A stretch of DNA of 64,000 nt from Paraconiothyrium sp. Pb-2020 (taxonomy: Eukaryota; Ascomycota; Dothideomycetes; Pleosporales; Didymosphaeriaceae): NCBI GenBank assembly GCA_022419385.1, contig JAJUBI010000004.1, forward strand, positions 3,205,286 to 3,269,285, in the 5' to 3' direction. The position numbers were made by a program, and so were the translations under genes. The notes beneath the pieces were generated by a model. It was not told the origin of the DNA and did not search any database. It saw only the letters and a program-made list of their open reading frames with translations. Of the stretch, positions 1 to 11,640 are shown piece after piece. Positions within the stretch are counted from its first letter, which is position 1. The number at the start of each line of letters is the position of its first letter.

Positions 1-1604
1 GCTCAGTCATGCCAATGCGGAGAAGGGCTGACATGAAAGAGAGAACCTCTTGTTCTACGCATAGTACACCCAGTTGTACAAATACTGGTGGCTCACTTGT
101 GTCAACTCGCGTCATGTGAAGTATAGCCTCTTCAAGCTGAGAAGGCGCCGGAAGGGACATCCTAGAGCCAGGGGCAGCGAGATCCAGTTGACGGTCCCGA
201 GCCTCCTCGACACCTCGAGCGTGTAATGTAAGTCGCCATACAATGGACGCCCAAGCAAAAGCTGCGGGAAGCGCGGGACTCGGGCCCAGCTGCATCTGCC
301 CCCCAAGGCTAAACGTAAGTCGCTCGAGCAAGCTTCCGTCCAAAACATAGGAGGCTGCATTCCACTCATCAAATCTTCCGGAATCGAGACCATCGAAGAC
401 TTGTTGGGGTCGTAGAATTGCTACAGAAACCATAGACGTGAGAGTTTGGACCAATGATATCAGGGGTCCTTGTCCTTCGCGCCGCTGGAAGGGAATCAGT
501 TTTAAGATCTGCAACCCTCGCTGAGCAAACTTACTATAGGAAACTCTTTGAAGAAGCCCACGCCAGCGAGTGTACCAAACCACAATTCGACGCTGGAGCC
601 GGGGATAAGATCCTCTGTGTTGGCGTCCGCGTGGAACAGAGTGAGGTGCAACATGTGGACAATTTGAGTGGTCTGACCCAATATCCATTGCGTATCAACA
701 TCATCCTGTATCGAGTCGGGAAGATCCCAAGGACAGCCCTCGTTCAGCGCTTCGGTTCTCTGGCTAAGAGCATCGATGCACCGGTCCAGGGCAGGCGCAT
801 CGGAAGTTGTACCTCCTTTTGCATTCTGTTTGTCAGCTATAGCTTGGCCAAGCTGCTCAAAACGGTCGTCGCACACACGGTAGTCGGAGGGGTAAGCGGG
901 CTTTGCGGAGCGTAGGTCTCGTGCGGCGCCCCATGCGAGGAGCAGCTGGCTGACCCTCAAGATGGAAGTGCAAGTGGAGAAATAAATGCCGATAAGTCTC
1001 AATTTCCGCTGATCAGGCGAGTTGAACTGCGAGGCTGTCTGTTCCTCAAGGGTTGCCGGAGCCTTGAGAATGGACATGGTCGGGGCGAACGTGGAGACGC
1101 CCAAGGTGGTCAAGCCGGCAGCTTCCTTTACGCTCAGCACCTCCTCCTCTGTCAATCCACTCAGCAACTGTACGGTTGGCCTGGTCTGCCATTCCTGTAC
1201 AGCCAAGCGCAATGCCGCGTATTCTGATATTTGAGCCTCTTTCGATAACCACAGACTGTCCTCCTTGATCTCATCCAGGTTGTAATGTTCATCCTGGGCG
1301 GGCGTGACGCTGATCGGGGCGGTTGCGGACTCGAACTTGCTCTTCTTCTGTGGCGAGGGCTTGGAAAACGGGGCCCATGGGCTGCTGAGGATAGCTACAT
1401 TCTCGTCGGAGGTCAGGAATTCGCGCAGCGGTTGGCTTTTAGCGGCAGTTTCAGGGTCACAGAGGGCATTGTAGGCGATATCCCAGGTGCTAGGCCAGTT
1501 AGCTGTGTCATTGGATGGATATGCTTTGAGTAAACACACATGAGCTGCTGCTCGCCTTTGAAGCACTTGGCGAGGTCCAAGTTGGAATGCTGAATGGGTG
1601 CCAT
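1..1604 (-). CDS. Nucleoporin Nup188-like, 5' part (runs off left edge)
   Basis: N-terminal portion (about 500 residues) of a large inner-ring nucleoporin of the nuclear pore; fungal Nup188 is roughly 1,800 residues, so most of the gene lies beyond base 1. Three exons on the minus strand: 1604-1540, 1489-535 and 484-1. Both introns are 50 nt. The first starts GTGTGT and has GCTAAC before its CCTAG end; the second starts GTAAGT and ends TTCCAG. After splicing the frame stays open to the window edge. The segments IKEDSLWLSKEAQISE and WQTRPTVQLLSGLTEEE resemble what I know of the fungal Nup188 N-terminus, which is the basis of the name. The ATG at 1604 is chosen because it opens the exon that splices in phase. 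It is divergent from trpC across a 350-bp shared promoter. Family assignment comes from recognition, not a search. Confidence 0.72.
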
Positions 1605-1954
1605 GGCGGCGCTAGAAGGCGCGTAGAAGAGAAGCGCTCAGCCAGAGGCCATAAAGTCGCAGGTGGAGGTACTGCTTGCGTTTGTCGCGGACGCATCGGC
1701 GTTGTCGCGAAAGTTCGCAGGCAAGCTCAAGCTTTCTGGAGCGCGTTGCGCACAGACCAAACTGCCGTCAAGACCGCCGCATTTTTGGGATCGCCGGCGG
1801 GTCAAAGAACAAAGCTCCGATGAACCACAATACTACGTTGAGCAGCGCGGAGTGACTCACTCCGCCGGATACCTGGCCCTGCTGACGCCACGCCGTCTGC
1901 TCACAATCAGACATCTGGCCTCCATCCCAATTCACAACCGCTGGACCGCCCGTC
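1605..1954. promoter_or_regulatory. Divergent promoter between Nup188 and trpC
   Basis: This 350-bp gap separates two start codons pointing away from each other, so it must hold both promoters. The only motif I can name is the Gcn4/CPC1 site listed separately. No TATA box was recognised. Confidence 0.6.
1853..1859 (+). promoter_or_regulatory. Gcn4/CPC1 (cross-pathway control) site
   Basis: A perfect TGACTCA lies 96 bp upstream of the trpC start and is flanked by GAG and CTC. This is the established binding site of the fungal bZIP activator of amino-acid biosynthesis (Gcn4, CpcA or CPC1). Its position suggests that trpC is induced on amino-acid starvation. Function is inferred. Confidence 0.65.
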
Positions 1955-4315
1955 ATGCCCGCCGCGCTGCCAGTCATAGATCACTCGCCCCACCATCCCG
2001 AGGCCTCGCCGCCAATTTCCACCGCAAACAACGTGATTCTGATCGATAACTACGACTCCTTCACCTGGAATGTCTACCAGTATCTGGCTTTGGAAGGCGC
2101 GACCGTGACCGTTTTTCGCAACGATGAGATCACCCTCGACGAGCTCATCGCAAAGAACCCCACACAACTGGTCATTAGCCCTGGTCCCGGCCATCCCGAG
2201 AAGGATGCTGGTGTTAGCAATGCCGCCATAGGCCATTTCGGAGGCAAGATTCCCGTCATGGGAGTTTGTATGGGAGAGTGAGTCACGGTGTGCATCTTCA
2301 GGGCGCCAGCAACTGACTGCGGCAGACAATGCATCATATACACCCTCGGGGGCAAGGTCGACGTTACCGGCGAGATCCTCCACGGCAAAACCTCCCCGCT
2401 CGTACACGATGGTAAGGGTCTATACGCCAATGTCTCCCAAGACATTCCCGTTACGCGATACCACTCCCTTGCAGGGACACACCAGACCGTGCCCGAGTGC
2501 CTTGAGGTCACTTCTTGGATCAAGAGCCCGGAAGGTGGCAGAGGAGTCATAATGGGTGTACGGCACAAGGAATATGTACTTGAGGGAGTGCAGTTCCACC
2601 CAGAAAGCATCCTCACGGAGGAGGGCCGACAGATGTTTAGAAATTTCCTACGCATGCAAGGTGGCACCTGGGCGGAAAATGAGAGATTGGGTAAAGAGGC
2701 ACATGCTCAAGCGATTGGTGTTGTTGCCAATGGAGCATCGCCTAATGGACCTTCAAAAGATAAGCAGACCTCCATCCTGGAGAAGATCTATGATCACCGA
2801 AGGGCTGCTGTGGCCGAACAGAAGAAGATCCCTTCACAGAGACCAATTGATCTACAAGCCGCCTACGATCTCAACTTAGCTCCTCCCCAGATCAATTTCC
2901 CGGAACGACTGCGAAAGTCGCCCTACCGTCTTTCACTAATGGCTGAGATCAAGCGCGCATCTCCTTCGAAGGGCATAATCTCGCTGTCCACATGCGCCCC
3001 GGCTCAGGCTCGGACATATGCGAAAGCTGGCGCGAGCACTATCTCCGTCTTGACCGAGCCGGAATGGTTCAAGGGCAGCATCGATGATCTCAAAGCAGTA
3101 CGACAAAGCCTCGAAGGAATGCCTAATAGGCCAGCCGTTCTACGGAAAGAGTTCGTCTTCGACGAGTATCAGATCCTCGAAGCACGAGTTGCTGGCGCCG
3201 ATACAGTCTTGCTTATCGTGAAAATGCTGGACCAGCCCCTCCTAAAAAGACTCTACGAATACTCGCGTTCGCTCGGTATGGAGCCTCTAGTGGAGGTTAA
3301 CAACGTAGAGGAGATGAAGATCGCCGTCAGTCTTGGGGCCAAAGTCATTGGAGTGAACAACCGGAACCTCGTCAATTTCGAGGTCGATATGGAGACTACC
3401 AGCAGTCTAATGCATTTGGTCCCCAAAGAGACCATTGTGTGCGCTTTGAGTGGTATTACTGGTCCACAGGATGTCGAGCCGTATGCGCAGAACGGAGTAG
3501 GTGCCGTTCTAGTGGGCGAAGCTCTCATGCGAGCGTCAGATACTGCTGATTTCATCGCTCATTTACTTGGTGGTAGCGCCCCGACGAAGCCAACAGTAGC
3601 AACCGCTCCTTTCGTTAAAATCTGTGGCACTCGCACTGTGGAGGCAGCCGAGGCAGCCATCGAGGCAGGTGCTGATCTGATAGGAATGATCTTGGCCCAA
3701 GGGACCAAGCGCACCGTGTCAACAGAGACAGCGCTAGCAATATCCGAAGCGGTTCACAAATCTCGGAAACCTCATGCCACCAAAGCCGCCGAAACAATAC
3801 CTGAGTCAGCATCAGATTTTTTTGAGCATGCAGCTTCGAACCACATCTCCTATCCCTCACGGGCTCTAATCGTAGGAGTCTTCCGAAACCAGCCTCTGGA
3901 GTACGTACTCGAACAACAGCAGCTGCTGAACCTAGATATCGTACAACTCCATGGACAAGAGCCCATCGAGTGGGCGAAACTTATCCCCGTGCCCGTCATT
4001 AAAGCCTTCGGACCGAAGGACATCGGTATCGGCTTGCGAGGATACCATGCACTTCCGCTTCTCGACGCCGGATCCGGAGGCACCGGACAGCAGCTCGACC
4101 TATCTGAGGTCAAGGAGGCTCTGGCTAAAGATGACAGTATCAAGATCGTATTCGCTGGGGGCCTCAATCCCGATAACGTGCAAAAGGCACTGGCGGGTCT
4201 AGGGGAGTATACAGATCGTGTCCAGGCTGTCGATGTGAGTAGTGGAGTCGAAGTGGACGGTCAGCAGAGTCTGGAAAAAATTCAGGCATTTGTGAGAGCG
4301 GCAAAATACTTTTAG
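1955..4315 (+). CDS. trpC: Trifunctional anthranilate synthase component II / IGPS / PRAI (TrpC)
   Basis: A 770-residue fused enzyme of tryptophan biosynthesis. Exons are 1955-2277 and 2326-4315; the 48-nt intron starts GTGAGT and ends GGCAG. The N-terminal glutamine amidotransferase domain (about 27-215) supplies ammonia to anthranilate synthase component I. It keeps the nucleophile Cys105 in GVCMGE and the His199/Glu201 pair in FHPES. Indole-3-glycerol-phosphate synthase (about 290-530) carries the catalytic Lys317 in AEIKRASPSKG. Phosphoribosylanthranilate isomerase (about 535-770) carries VKICGT with Cys541. Domain order and length match the ascomycete trpC/TRP1 family. The glutamine usual after GVCMG is replaced by glutamate at the splice junction. 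A TGACTCA motif upstream points to cross-pathway control. Confidence 0.97.
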
Positions 4316-4519
4316 ATAGACAAGCTCAAAGTAGTCGCCCATCAATCGAGGCTTTTAAAATATGTCAGCAGTCATCACTCAGGTGCTACGTCGGACTGAA
4401 CAACTATCGTAATGAAAATTTATCTGAAAAAGGTTTTTGATCATTATCATGTCCGTCAAATCATCTAGGGCCATTACACATCATTAGAAAATCCTTTGTC
4501 TCTCATCTCTTACACATGC

Positions 4520-5231
4520 TTACACTTTCTCATCACTCAATCCACTAAACTTACTGTCCCCAGTCTGACTGCTCAAATCCTTCCCAGCCCCCGTCGCCTC
4601 GCCAGGCAGCGCATCCCTCTTCGCAAATTCCAACTCGGCCACCCTGCTTGGGTCCTGGTTGGTACCAATTTCACCAAAAACAGTTTTGCCAGACAGATTC
4701 GGATCCTCGGTGATGTTCGCACCATGCGGCCTCAACTCCCCCGCACTGCGAGCCTGCTCACTCGCACCAGCGTACCCACCAGTCGGCGCGGCGTTGCCTC
4801 CAGGGTTGAAACTGTCTGATCGGCCGCTGGCGGCGCCAGACGTGCCACCTACGTTGTATGTAGGGCCTACGCCGGATTCTTTGCCTAGACCTTTGGCAGC
4901 ATTGAGTTCGGAGGTCTCTTTCCAACCCACCTGAGCGTCGCGGGCTTCGGCGTCGGGGGCCGGAGGGAGCCTGGTGGCACCCGAGGTATCAGTTGTGTTT
5001 GAAGTTGTAGAGGCCGAGGGTTGCTTTGAGGCGGCGGCGTGGGGGTTGTTTGCGGCGAATTGGCCGTCGTTCTTGAGAGATTCGGCGGCGAGGGAGTCGG
5101 AAGTGACAAGGCCGGTGGGCTCATTCAGGGTGGCTTTGGGGTCGGTGACCTGCCAACTGTTAGTTGGGGTGGGCTGCGGTGACGAGATGGTATAGTTTTA
5201 GACTTGCTTTTGTTCCTGCGGAAGAAGGCAT
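4520..5231 (-). CDS. Small hydrophilic fungal protein, unknown function
   Basis: Predicted 217-residue protein without hydrophobic segments, rich in Gly, Ala, Ser, Asn and Asp, and probably disordered. Two exons: 5231-5208 (24 nt, start ATG CCT TCT) and 5149-4520. The 58-nt intron has a GC rather than GT donor (AAAA then GCAAGT), with CTAAC 12 nt before the CAG acceptor. This is the only join found that links a start codon in phase to the long open frame, which otherwise lacks an ATG. Segments such as VTDPKATL, TTDTSGAT, GKESGVGPTYN and GANITEDPNLSG recall a conserved uncharacterised family of filamentous fungi. It lies tail-to-tail with trpC, 204 bp away. A role in stress or desiccation tolerance, as in LEA-like hydrophilins, is only a guess from composition. 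Confidence 0.7.
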
Positions 5232-6042
5232 GTCTGATATGTCTTTCAATTGGTTTCCTAGATAGTCGTGGCCTCGAAAGATCTTGGAATGTATGGGATT
5301 TTTTTGAAGTTCAGTTCTCGTGTTCCAGTGTGCTTGCAGGTCGCTGGAAGCTGCAGCTCAAGCTTATAATTCCATAAATTTGGTGAGCTCATCATGTCAT
5401 CGAGCCAAACTTCCGTTGCATCGCCATGACGTCAAGTGTAGCACTTATCGACACTCCACCACAAATCCACCATTCACACATCAATGTGTTTGGAGGACCC
5501 TGTCGATCATGACCTGAGCAAGCGATATTCCTCTCGGATGGCGTGCCGAATCGCTGCAAAGAATAGCGAATTAATAGGCGCGTGTCGTATGATTCTTGAG
5601 CGATTTGGAAATGCGACAATTATCTTATTCGTGAGACACCATTAAGGCTGACATTCAGAGCTCTCAGGTCCTCAGCACTGCCTCTAACGGGAACGAGGGC
5701 ATATTGGATGAGCGAGGCAGGTCCGCGCACGCACAACGTTAAGCAGTCGTACAAAGTTAGTGATATGTTGTGCATTGGGCACTCAAGAGCTGTGATAGCA
5801 TGGGACGGAACCGCGGGCAAGCGGTAAACTACAGACGCTTTGAACATCACTAGATTATTCCCAAGGCAACTCACAAGTTACATGTTTCGAAGCGAGATCG
5901 TGTTGGTATATTCGTTATTCATAACATTGTACGTGATGTCCGGAAGCTATCCGTAAGCTTTCGCTTCAATCATGCCATGCAGTCAAATAATCATACACGA
6001 AACCCAAACGCCCTCATGCGAAATCACCGGAACTATCTCCGT
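5232..6042. other. Intergenic, 811 bp
   Basis: Lies between two minus-strand small hydrophilic genes and must contain the promoter of the left one. Short open frames here have no recognisable similarity, and no named motif was seen. Confidence 0.5.
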
Positions 6043-6372
6043 TTACTTCGCCGAGCTCGGGGTTCCGTAATCCTTATTGGTTGTCTGCTCGAGGCCGGCC
6101 TTGTCCTTCGCGTCACGGGTCACAGCATCATTGGGGATGCCGCTGAGACCGTCTTTGGCCTGGCGACCGGTGCTGCCGACGGCATCCGTGGTCGAGGGTT
6201 CGCGCAGAGTTTCACTGCCGAGGCCAGAATGTGAAAGGTCAGATGCCTGGGCGCCAGAGCCGACGTTGACGGTACGCGCATCGGCAGAGTTGAAATCGGA
6301 GGCGGTAGGGGGCTGCTCAGGGAGAGGGAGATTGGCCTTGCGCTCGTCGATGATCTCTTGCTTAGAAGGCAT
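6043..6372 (-). CDS. Small hydrophilic protein, 109 aa, unknown function
   Basis: Single-exon frame from ATG at 6372 to TAA at 6043. The N-terminus, MPSKQEIIDERKANLPLPEQ, resembles a short conserved protein seen in Dothideomycetes. The rest is polar, rich in Ala, Gly, Asp, Ser and Thr, with no membrane segment or signal peptide. Upstream on the minus strand is a TATA-like CCATATAAGG (6587-6596), about 215 bp before the ATG. The leader also contains a possible 5' UTR intron, with a GTAAGC donor near 6475 and a CAG acceptor near 6389. It sits beside another hydrophilic gene (4520-5231) in the same orientation, so the two may be co-expressed stress genes. That is inference from composition and neighbourhood. 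Confidence 0.62.
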   Translation of the reverse strand: MPSKQEIIDERKANLPLPEQPPTASDFNSADARTVNVGSGAQASDLSHSGLGSETLREPSTTDAVGSTGRQAKDGLSGIPNDAVTRDAKDKAGLEQTTNKDYGTPSSAK

Positions 6373-7895
6373 TGTGTTGTTTTGTTGACTGGATGTGTCT
6401 TAGTCGAGCTTGTTGAGCAATGTGTATCGCGTGCGGGGAAGTGTAGAGTACAACACGGACAAACTGGAAGCTTACGTTATGTTGGAGAGAAGTGATTTGG
6501 TTTAAGTAGTCGATTGAGCTCGTAGAGTGTATTTGATGTTCTTGCAATATGAGGAAGAAGTAAGTCTCTGTTCCAAGATGGCCTCCCTTATATGGAGCTT
6601 TCGCGCATGGTGGGGCGGCGTGACGTCAACCTGTGATAATGGGAATCTGCTCGACCCTCAGCGAAGATTTCGTCCCTTATTGCACGTCCCACGAAGTGGC
6701 ACGTTCGCGTTTGCGTCATTGCCCCAGGAGTCGCATGCTGAGTGGTGGACGTTTTGGGCGTTTTCGCGGGGTTGGGTGTTGAGCCGCAAGTATGTTCAGC
6801 CTTATCCGCATGGATTAACCGAGCGTAGTACTTTGCATTGCCGATGTCACTGCGTAGATCCAATACTGAGCCTCAGCGGCACAAGCATGATCGGGTGGTA
6901 TGATATGGAAGTGAGGTGGGCGATGTAGAGTCTGACTGGAGTGAGTGATCGAGCAGCTACATCGCGTCCCATGGCTCCGCATCACCGCTCAACACTCAAC
7001 AGAACACCAACAAGTCAACACCGAAGCTTTTCCCACGAACGTTGGCTAACGGCACGTGATCAAAATGCCGAAAGATGATATACTAAGCCTGCCTATGCAG
7101 TATACGCGAGTGCGAGTAGGGTTGATCGCTGCAAGGCTGACTGCGGGTTCACGTCAATGTCCTAGAGAATACTGTGCAACAGTTGGTGGATGGTAGTATG
7201 GGGCCACAACCTGAATTTCCTATTTCTCGACAAGATGCGGATGTGGTGTCTGTGTGATGCAGATTATCGACTTCGGGAGGCCGCTTGTAAGGTGACTCCT
7301 ATGTTGATACACTCACACACACAACCGTCGACACAACAAGGACTGGAAACAGACTATACAGTCAGGCACCAACGGTCTATTCAATGGCCGCAATTTTTAG
7401 CGCGAGGATAGAGTCTAGATCCACCTTTGTGTCTTCTTTCGGTCCGAACAAACACCCTTGTTGTCGAGCTGAATGGAAGGCCGCGACTATCATGGTCGGC
7501 CGGAGCTCCGCCCCCTCCTTCATGTAGAATAGGAAAGTGCTTCTATAAGGGCATGGAGAATGAAACAAGTAGTATTATAGCAATGAAGCTGAAGCTATGT
7601 GGACGGGAATCTATGGCCCATGCCAAGTAAATGTGTTCTATGCCCGATACTAAGAAATCCACCGGCACCACCTTGTGATGAAACGATCTATGCGATATTG
7701 CGCAAGCTCAGACATGCACTCTCGTTCTGCCTTGCCCTTATACGTGGCTTAAGGGTGCTGAAAGCTGCAACGGCGTGAAGATGGGGGTCGTCTATCGTCA
7801 CAGAGCCCTCAATCCGCACGGCAGTATTGACCGGTGGGTCGGGTAAACGCCTCACTGCAGCCAGATTGTGCCGCTCCTAAGGTACCGACGCCCAG
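6373..7895. other. Intergenic, 1.5 kb, with a dispersed repeat copy
   Basis: Holds the promoter and leader of the gene ending at 6372 and, at 6952-7070, one copy of a dispersed repeat. The remaining open frames are short and unrecognised. Confidence 0.5.
6952..7070 (+). repeat. Dispersed ~120-bp repeat, copy 1
   Basis: Aligns over its full length with 53944-54065 in the same orientation. Both begin AGCAGCTACATCGCGT, share AAGTCAACACC or GAGTCAACACC and ACGAACGTTG, and end in CACGTGATCAAAAT followed by RCCG. By eye they differ mainly by transitions plus short indels (7 bp and 3 bp). Neither copy encodes an evident protein. It could be a fragment of a short interspersed element or an ancient duplicated promoter segment. 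Confidence 0.7.
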
Positions 7896-9059
7896 TTATC
7901 TAGAGCATGTTAATCTACGCTCCTTGCAAAGTGTCTCAGACCTGAACATACTTGTGAACCAATTACGAAAGGGCATTGGTACAATGTCCGGAAACAGTGA
8001 GTTTAGATACGCAGGGGACGTGAACTGGTACCGATTTTCGGAGGTCTCGATAAGCGTTGCGAGTTTCCGCTGTTTGGAACTATCGCCAGCCATTTGTGCC
8101 ATCGTCATCTGGTATTGCAGGTTCGCAGGGTTCTGCCACTCGATGGGATAGAATGGACGACCTATGAGCTGTGAGCAATCTGCGAGGGATATAAACCCAT
8201 AATAATAGAAGAAGCTAGTTTATTGTCGGACTTCGATATGTGCAGTCTACGCTAACACACGCGGTGCAAGCCTTTGGCATCGCTCTTGGATGAGGGTGAC
8301 TCACCTCTACATGATTGTATAGTCTCGATCAGAGTCTGCACTGTTATCCTCTCCCCACACATGGTCATCTCTTGAGGCCACGACGGCATGTCCAAAGACC
8401 TGACCACGAATCGCGCAACGTCATATACGGACGTCAGGCACACAACCGACAGATTCTGGCTGGAGTCGTAGACGGGCGCCACAGCTGTCATGTTCCTCGG
8501 ATCGGCAATGTAGTCTCCTTCGTTTCCGTAACCGGTGTTCACACCAATCCGAAGGGACACCATTCCGTTGACCGAGAATCGTTCATAGAAGATACCACAA
8601 ACAAATACGCTTGATTGGATGTAGCCACCGTAGTGTTGTAACAGAGCCAGGGCAGCTGCTCGTCCACGATCCAGGAGACCGTTTTGAGTCCTGAGGCTAG
8701 GCTGACCTTCAAATTCCGCTGGAACGAAGCGGCGAACGCGACATGCCACGGCGGCTTCGATCAATCTTAGCTGAGCATTCCCCGTGACGGTGGATATTAT
8801 TGTGTCGACGCCCATCAAAGAATGCTGGATGGAAGACGGATCGTTGTAATCGACGACTTGGCATTGGTATCCTTGAGACTGCAGACCTGGCTGCGGCTTT
8901 GAAGTTATCAGATTCAACCAAAGAGGAGGTGGAGTTAGGATAGAAACTCACACTTCTAGATAGGATGATGAGTTGGTGACTTGTCGAGTCATGGATCTGG
9001 CGAGCTATGATCAAGGCCAACCCGCAAGTGCCGGCTACGGCTATGCGCATGACTGACAT
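7896..9059 (-). CDS. NmrA-like / isoflavone-reductase-type NAD(P)-binding protein
   Basis: A 321-residue short-chain-fold protein in three exons: 9059-8952, 8896-8305 and 8161-7896. Introns of 55 nt (GTGAGT, CTAAC, AAAG) and 143 nt (GTGAGT, CATAG) restore one frame that fits the family's usual 300-330 residues. The N-terminal Rossmann turn reads VAGTCGLA, where relatives usually have a GTGGLA-like motif, so one glycine is cysteine. Further family features are VDTIISTVTG, the segment RRFVPAEFEG, and a C-terminal part ending RNWFTSMF. Relatives are isoflavone-reductase-like enzymes or NmrA-type redox sensors that bind NAD(P). The substrate is unknown. It stands alone, with no clustered biosynthetic genes beside it. 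The family is fairly certain; activity is not. Confidence 0.8.
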
Positions 9060-11640
9060 TCTTGGTCCAGCCTAGCAGAAAACGCCTAGAATAGTTGATC
9101 GTTGTAAGAGCTGCCCCGGGGGAACGATAGGGACTTTGTAGCGCGATTTCGTGAACTCGATTATTAGAGTTCACAACGCACCCGGAACGCCATATAGAGT
9201 GCAGCGTAACAGCGTCTTATAGCCCCTGAGCCATGTTACATCATCTGGATTTGGGTGAATGCCAGACGTTGCTGCGTGCGCAATGGCGGATGCTTACAGG
9301 TAACACCGGAAAGGTTTGCGTACGTGACTCACCGTCATTCTGTCGAAAGGGGAGGTGGTGGACATAGCACGGCCAGTGTAGGCAACCTGTGACAGTATCC
9401 TGAAAGATTGGTTAAGAAATTGAGAGGATCGATGTATTCGAGCGGAACACTCCGAAGGATGAACAAGGACTTCGTGGCTACTCCAATGAAGCGAACGTAA
9501 CCTATGCCCTAGTCGAAACAGAGATCCAATGAAGGAACAGATGGGGCGGTTTACGCGGGAAGCAGTGGTCGCGTTGCTCACAAAGGGTGGGGAAGAGTTG
9601 GCAAAATTCGGTGAGTAGAATGTCTCGGCTAGCAAGAGGTCTTCCGCGACCCTGCAACTGCCTGCATTGACGCCTCTTTCTTATGTGTATCAGTTCATCT
9701 CCGGTCGACGTCGTAGTGTTATTTGCGCCCTCGTTTGGGCTGCAATCGCCTTTTCCCCCCAGTTTGCGCCCGTCACTTCGCCATGGCAAACCAAGACTGA
9801 TCAAATCGGTGACCCAACCGCAAACATGAGAGCTAGAGTGGTGCCTAGAGCTGCTATAACACTGATAGACATTGTGGTGCCATAGTCGCACCAAGCGTAC
9901 CCCCTACCAACCAGTGGACTCTTTACTGGGAGCGGGCCATGCTACGGGGTTCTTAGCACTGACGTTTCCATTTTGCTCGGACAAGGGGGCAGCCCAATTA
10001 GAAGGCTAGACGCCCTACTGAAGCAAAAAGATGGCGTCCTCGGCCGCGTGGGAGACGGTAAACGGGACACAGTCGGCCTATTTGGATTCCACGTTTCAGC
10101 CCTGGCATGGCAAGCATATCACTAGTTCAGAAGGCTCGTCTTACACCGCACGTTGACTAGGTGCTGGTGGTCGGAAAGTTGCTATGCAGGGCCTGGAGGC
10201 TGATGAGCAGCAAGTGCCTAACAGCGGCCCAGTGGCGAATTTCAGTTTTGGGCATAGTAGGGCCAGAAGAGAACATCCATGCATAGCCTGGACGTCCGAA
10301 ATCACCTCTTTTCCCATCTATCATAGTGCAAACTCCCAAAGAGGTGTCCGAATGAGGGAATGGGGGCCGATATCCGGTGAGAAGCTCAGGGGTTTAGTTG
10401 GCATGTGTGAGCCTCAAGGAACCTTGACATTTTATCGCTGGTGATGTTCTGACTCGCCGTGACTGACGAGGTCGAAAGATGATTCCGAACTCTGGGATCG
10501 GACGCAGCTCACGCGTCTCCCCGCATTGTGGTTTCGACACTGCCAACTGAGCTAGGTAGTCTTACTCATACTTAGCGCATATTAGAAGGCTCCAGGCAGG
10601 CCAACTCGGAGGGCGGAAACGATTGGTGCGGACGAAATCAGTATATGTGAAGAAAAGTCCAGCTCTTCGATTATCAGACTTCTGCCTTGACACGATCACG
10701 TAGGACCGGTGACAGTGGAGCAGGTGCAGACAAGAGCAGACTGGATCGTCGTAAGCGACGTCCAATGCACCTGACTACATGGCAGTGGAGAAGGGTGTTT
10801 TTGTCGCGCACTTGCGAGATCTTTTGCGATGCGCAAAAAGGCGCTCAGCTCCACTTCTGCTCGGTGGTTGCTGATGGCCAAGGGCGCGGCTATCCGCCTG
10901 CCTCCTAGTCGCTGCCTAGGACCGGTTGCCTTCTTTCGGAGAGGGGAACCACAGGACGTCGAAGGCGCAAATGAGATGCAACGGTCAATGGATGAGAGAT
11001 AGCAAGAAGTCTATACCAGGATTATAAGACGTCCAGGGCCGGACCCGTGCTCGTGCTTTGGGAAGGTAAGTTCCGGCTAGAGCCCGCTTACCCAGAAGGA
11101 CTAGTGCAGCACGTGAGAGCGCGTTGCCAGCGGGCGATGGGCGCCTTCGTGGTGTTGCCTCGACGATTGCCTACTCGTTCCGCTATGGCTTGCAGAAAGC
11201 GAAGCTGATATGTCTAGATTCTCTTCTGCATATCCTGGGGGTGAGCTGGAACAGCCCTGACAAAGTGGGGAGACGCGTGCAACATCTTAGGTGAAGACTG
11301 CTTGCAAGCATAGCGGCTCGCGCGGACGACCACGACGCGTCGAGGGCAGTTCATAAAAATGCACAATCCATTCACAGTGCACAGGCACGGGATGTAACAG
11401 ACGCTCGAACAGGGCAAGCGTACGGTTATTCCAAGGCTCGATGCAAGACATCAGTTCCGAAGCTCGTGCGCCGCGTCTGTGGATCTTCTGGCGGGAACCG
11501 TGGACCGACGCGCCTCACAACATTCCCTGCCACAATCAATTGCCCTCGCGCTCCCATATTCTCTTACATGACCTCGAATCTGCATCATCTTGACTTGCTC
11601 GTTTCTGAACGCTGGCCCATTTCGGTCTATCTCAACAAAA
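9060..11640. other. Gene-free stretch, 2.6 kb
   Basis: No open frame here has recognisable similarity, and none could be joined by plausible introns. Several frames of 60-130 codons occur on both strands around 9300-9900 but look like chance. The right end must contain the promoter of the homeobox gene. Confidence 0.5.

Noticed and set aside
9294..9894. Overlapping minus-strand frames of 113 and 130 codons
   Set aside because: No conserved motif, no credible intron linking them, and the plus strand is equally open; treated as chance.
10495..10562. tRNA-like stretch on the minus strand with TAGCTCAGTTGGCAG (A-box-like) and a GTTCGGAATC
   Set aside because: The D-stem partner is missing and no acceptor stem can be paired, so it is not a tRNA gene; it could be chance or a distant relic.
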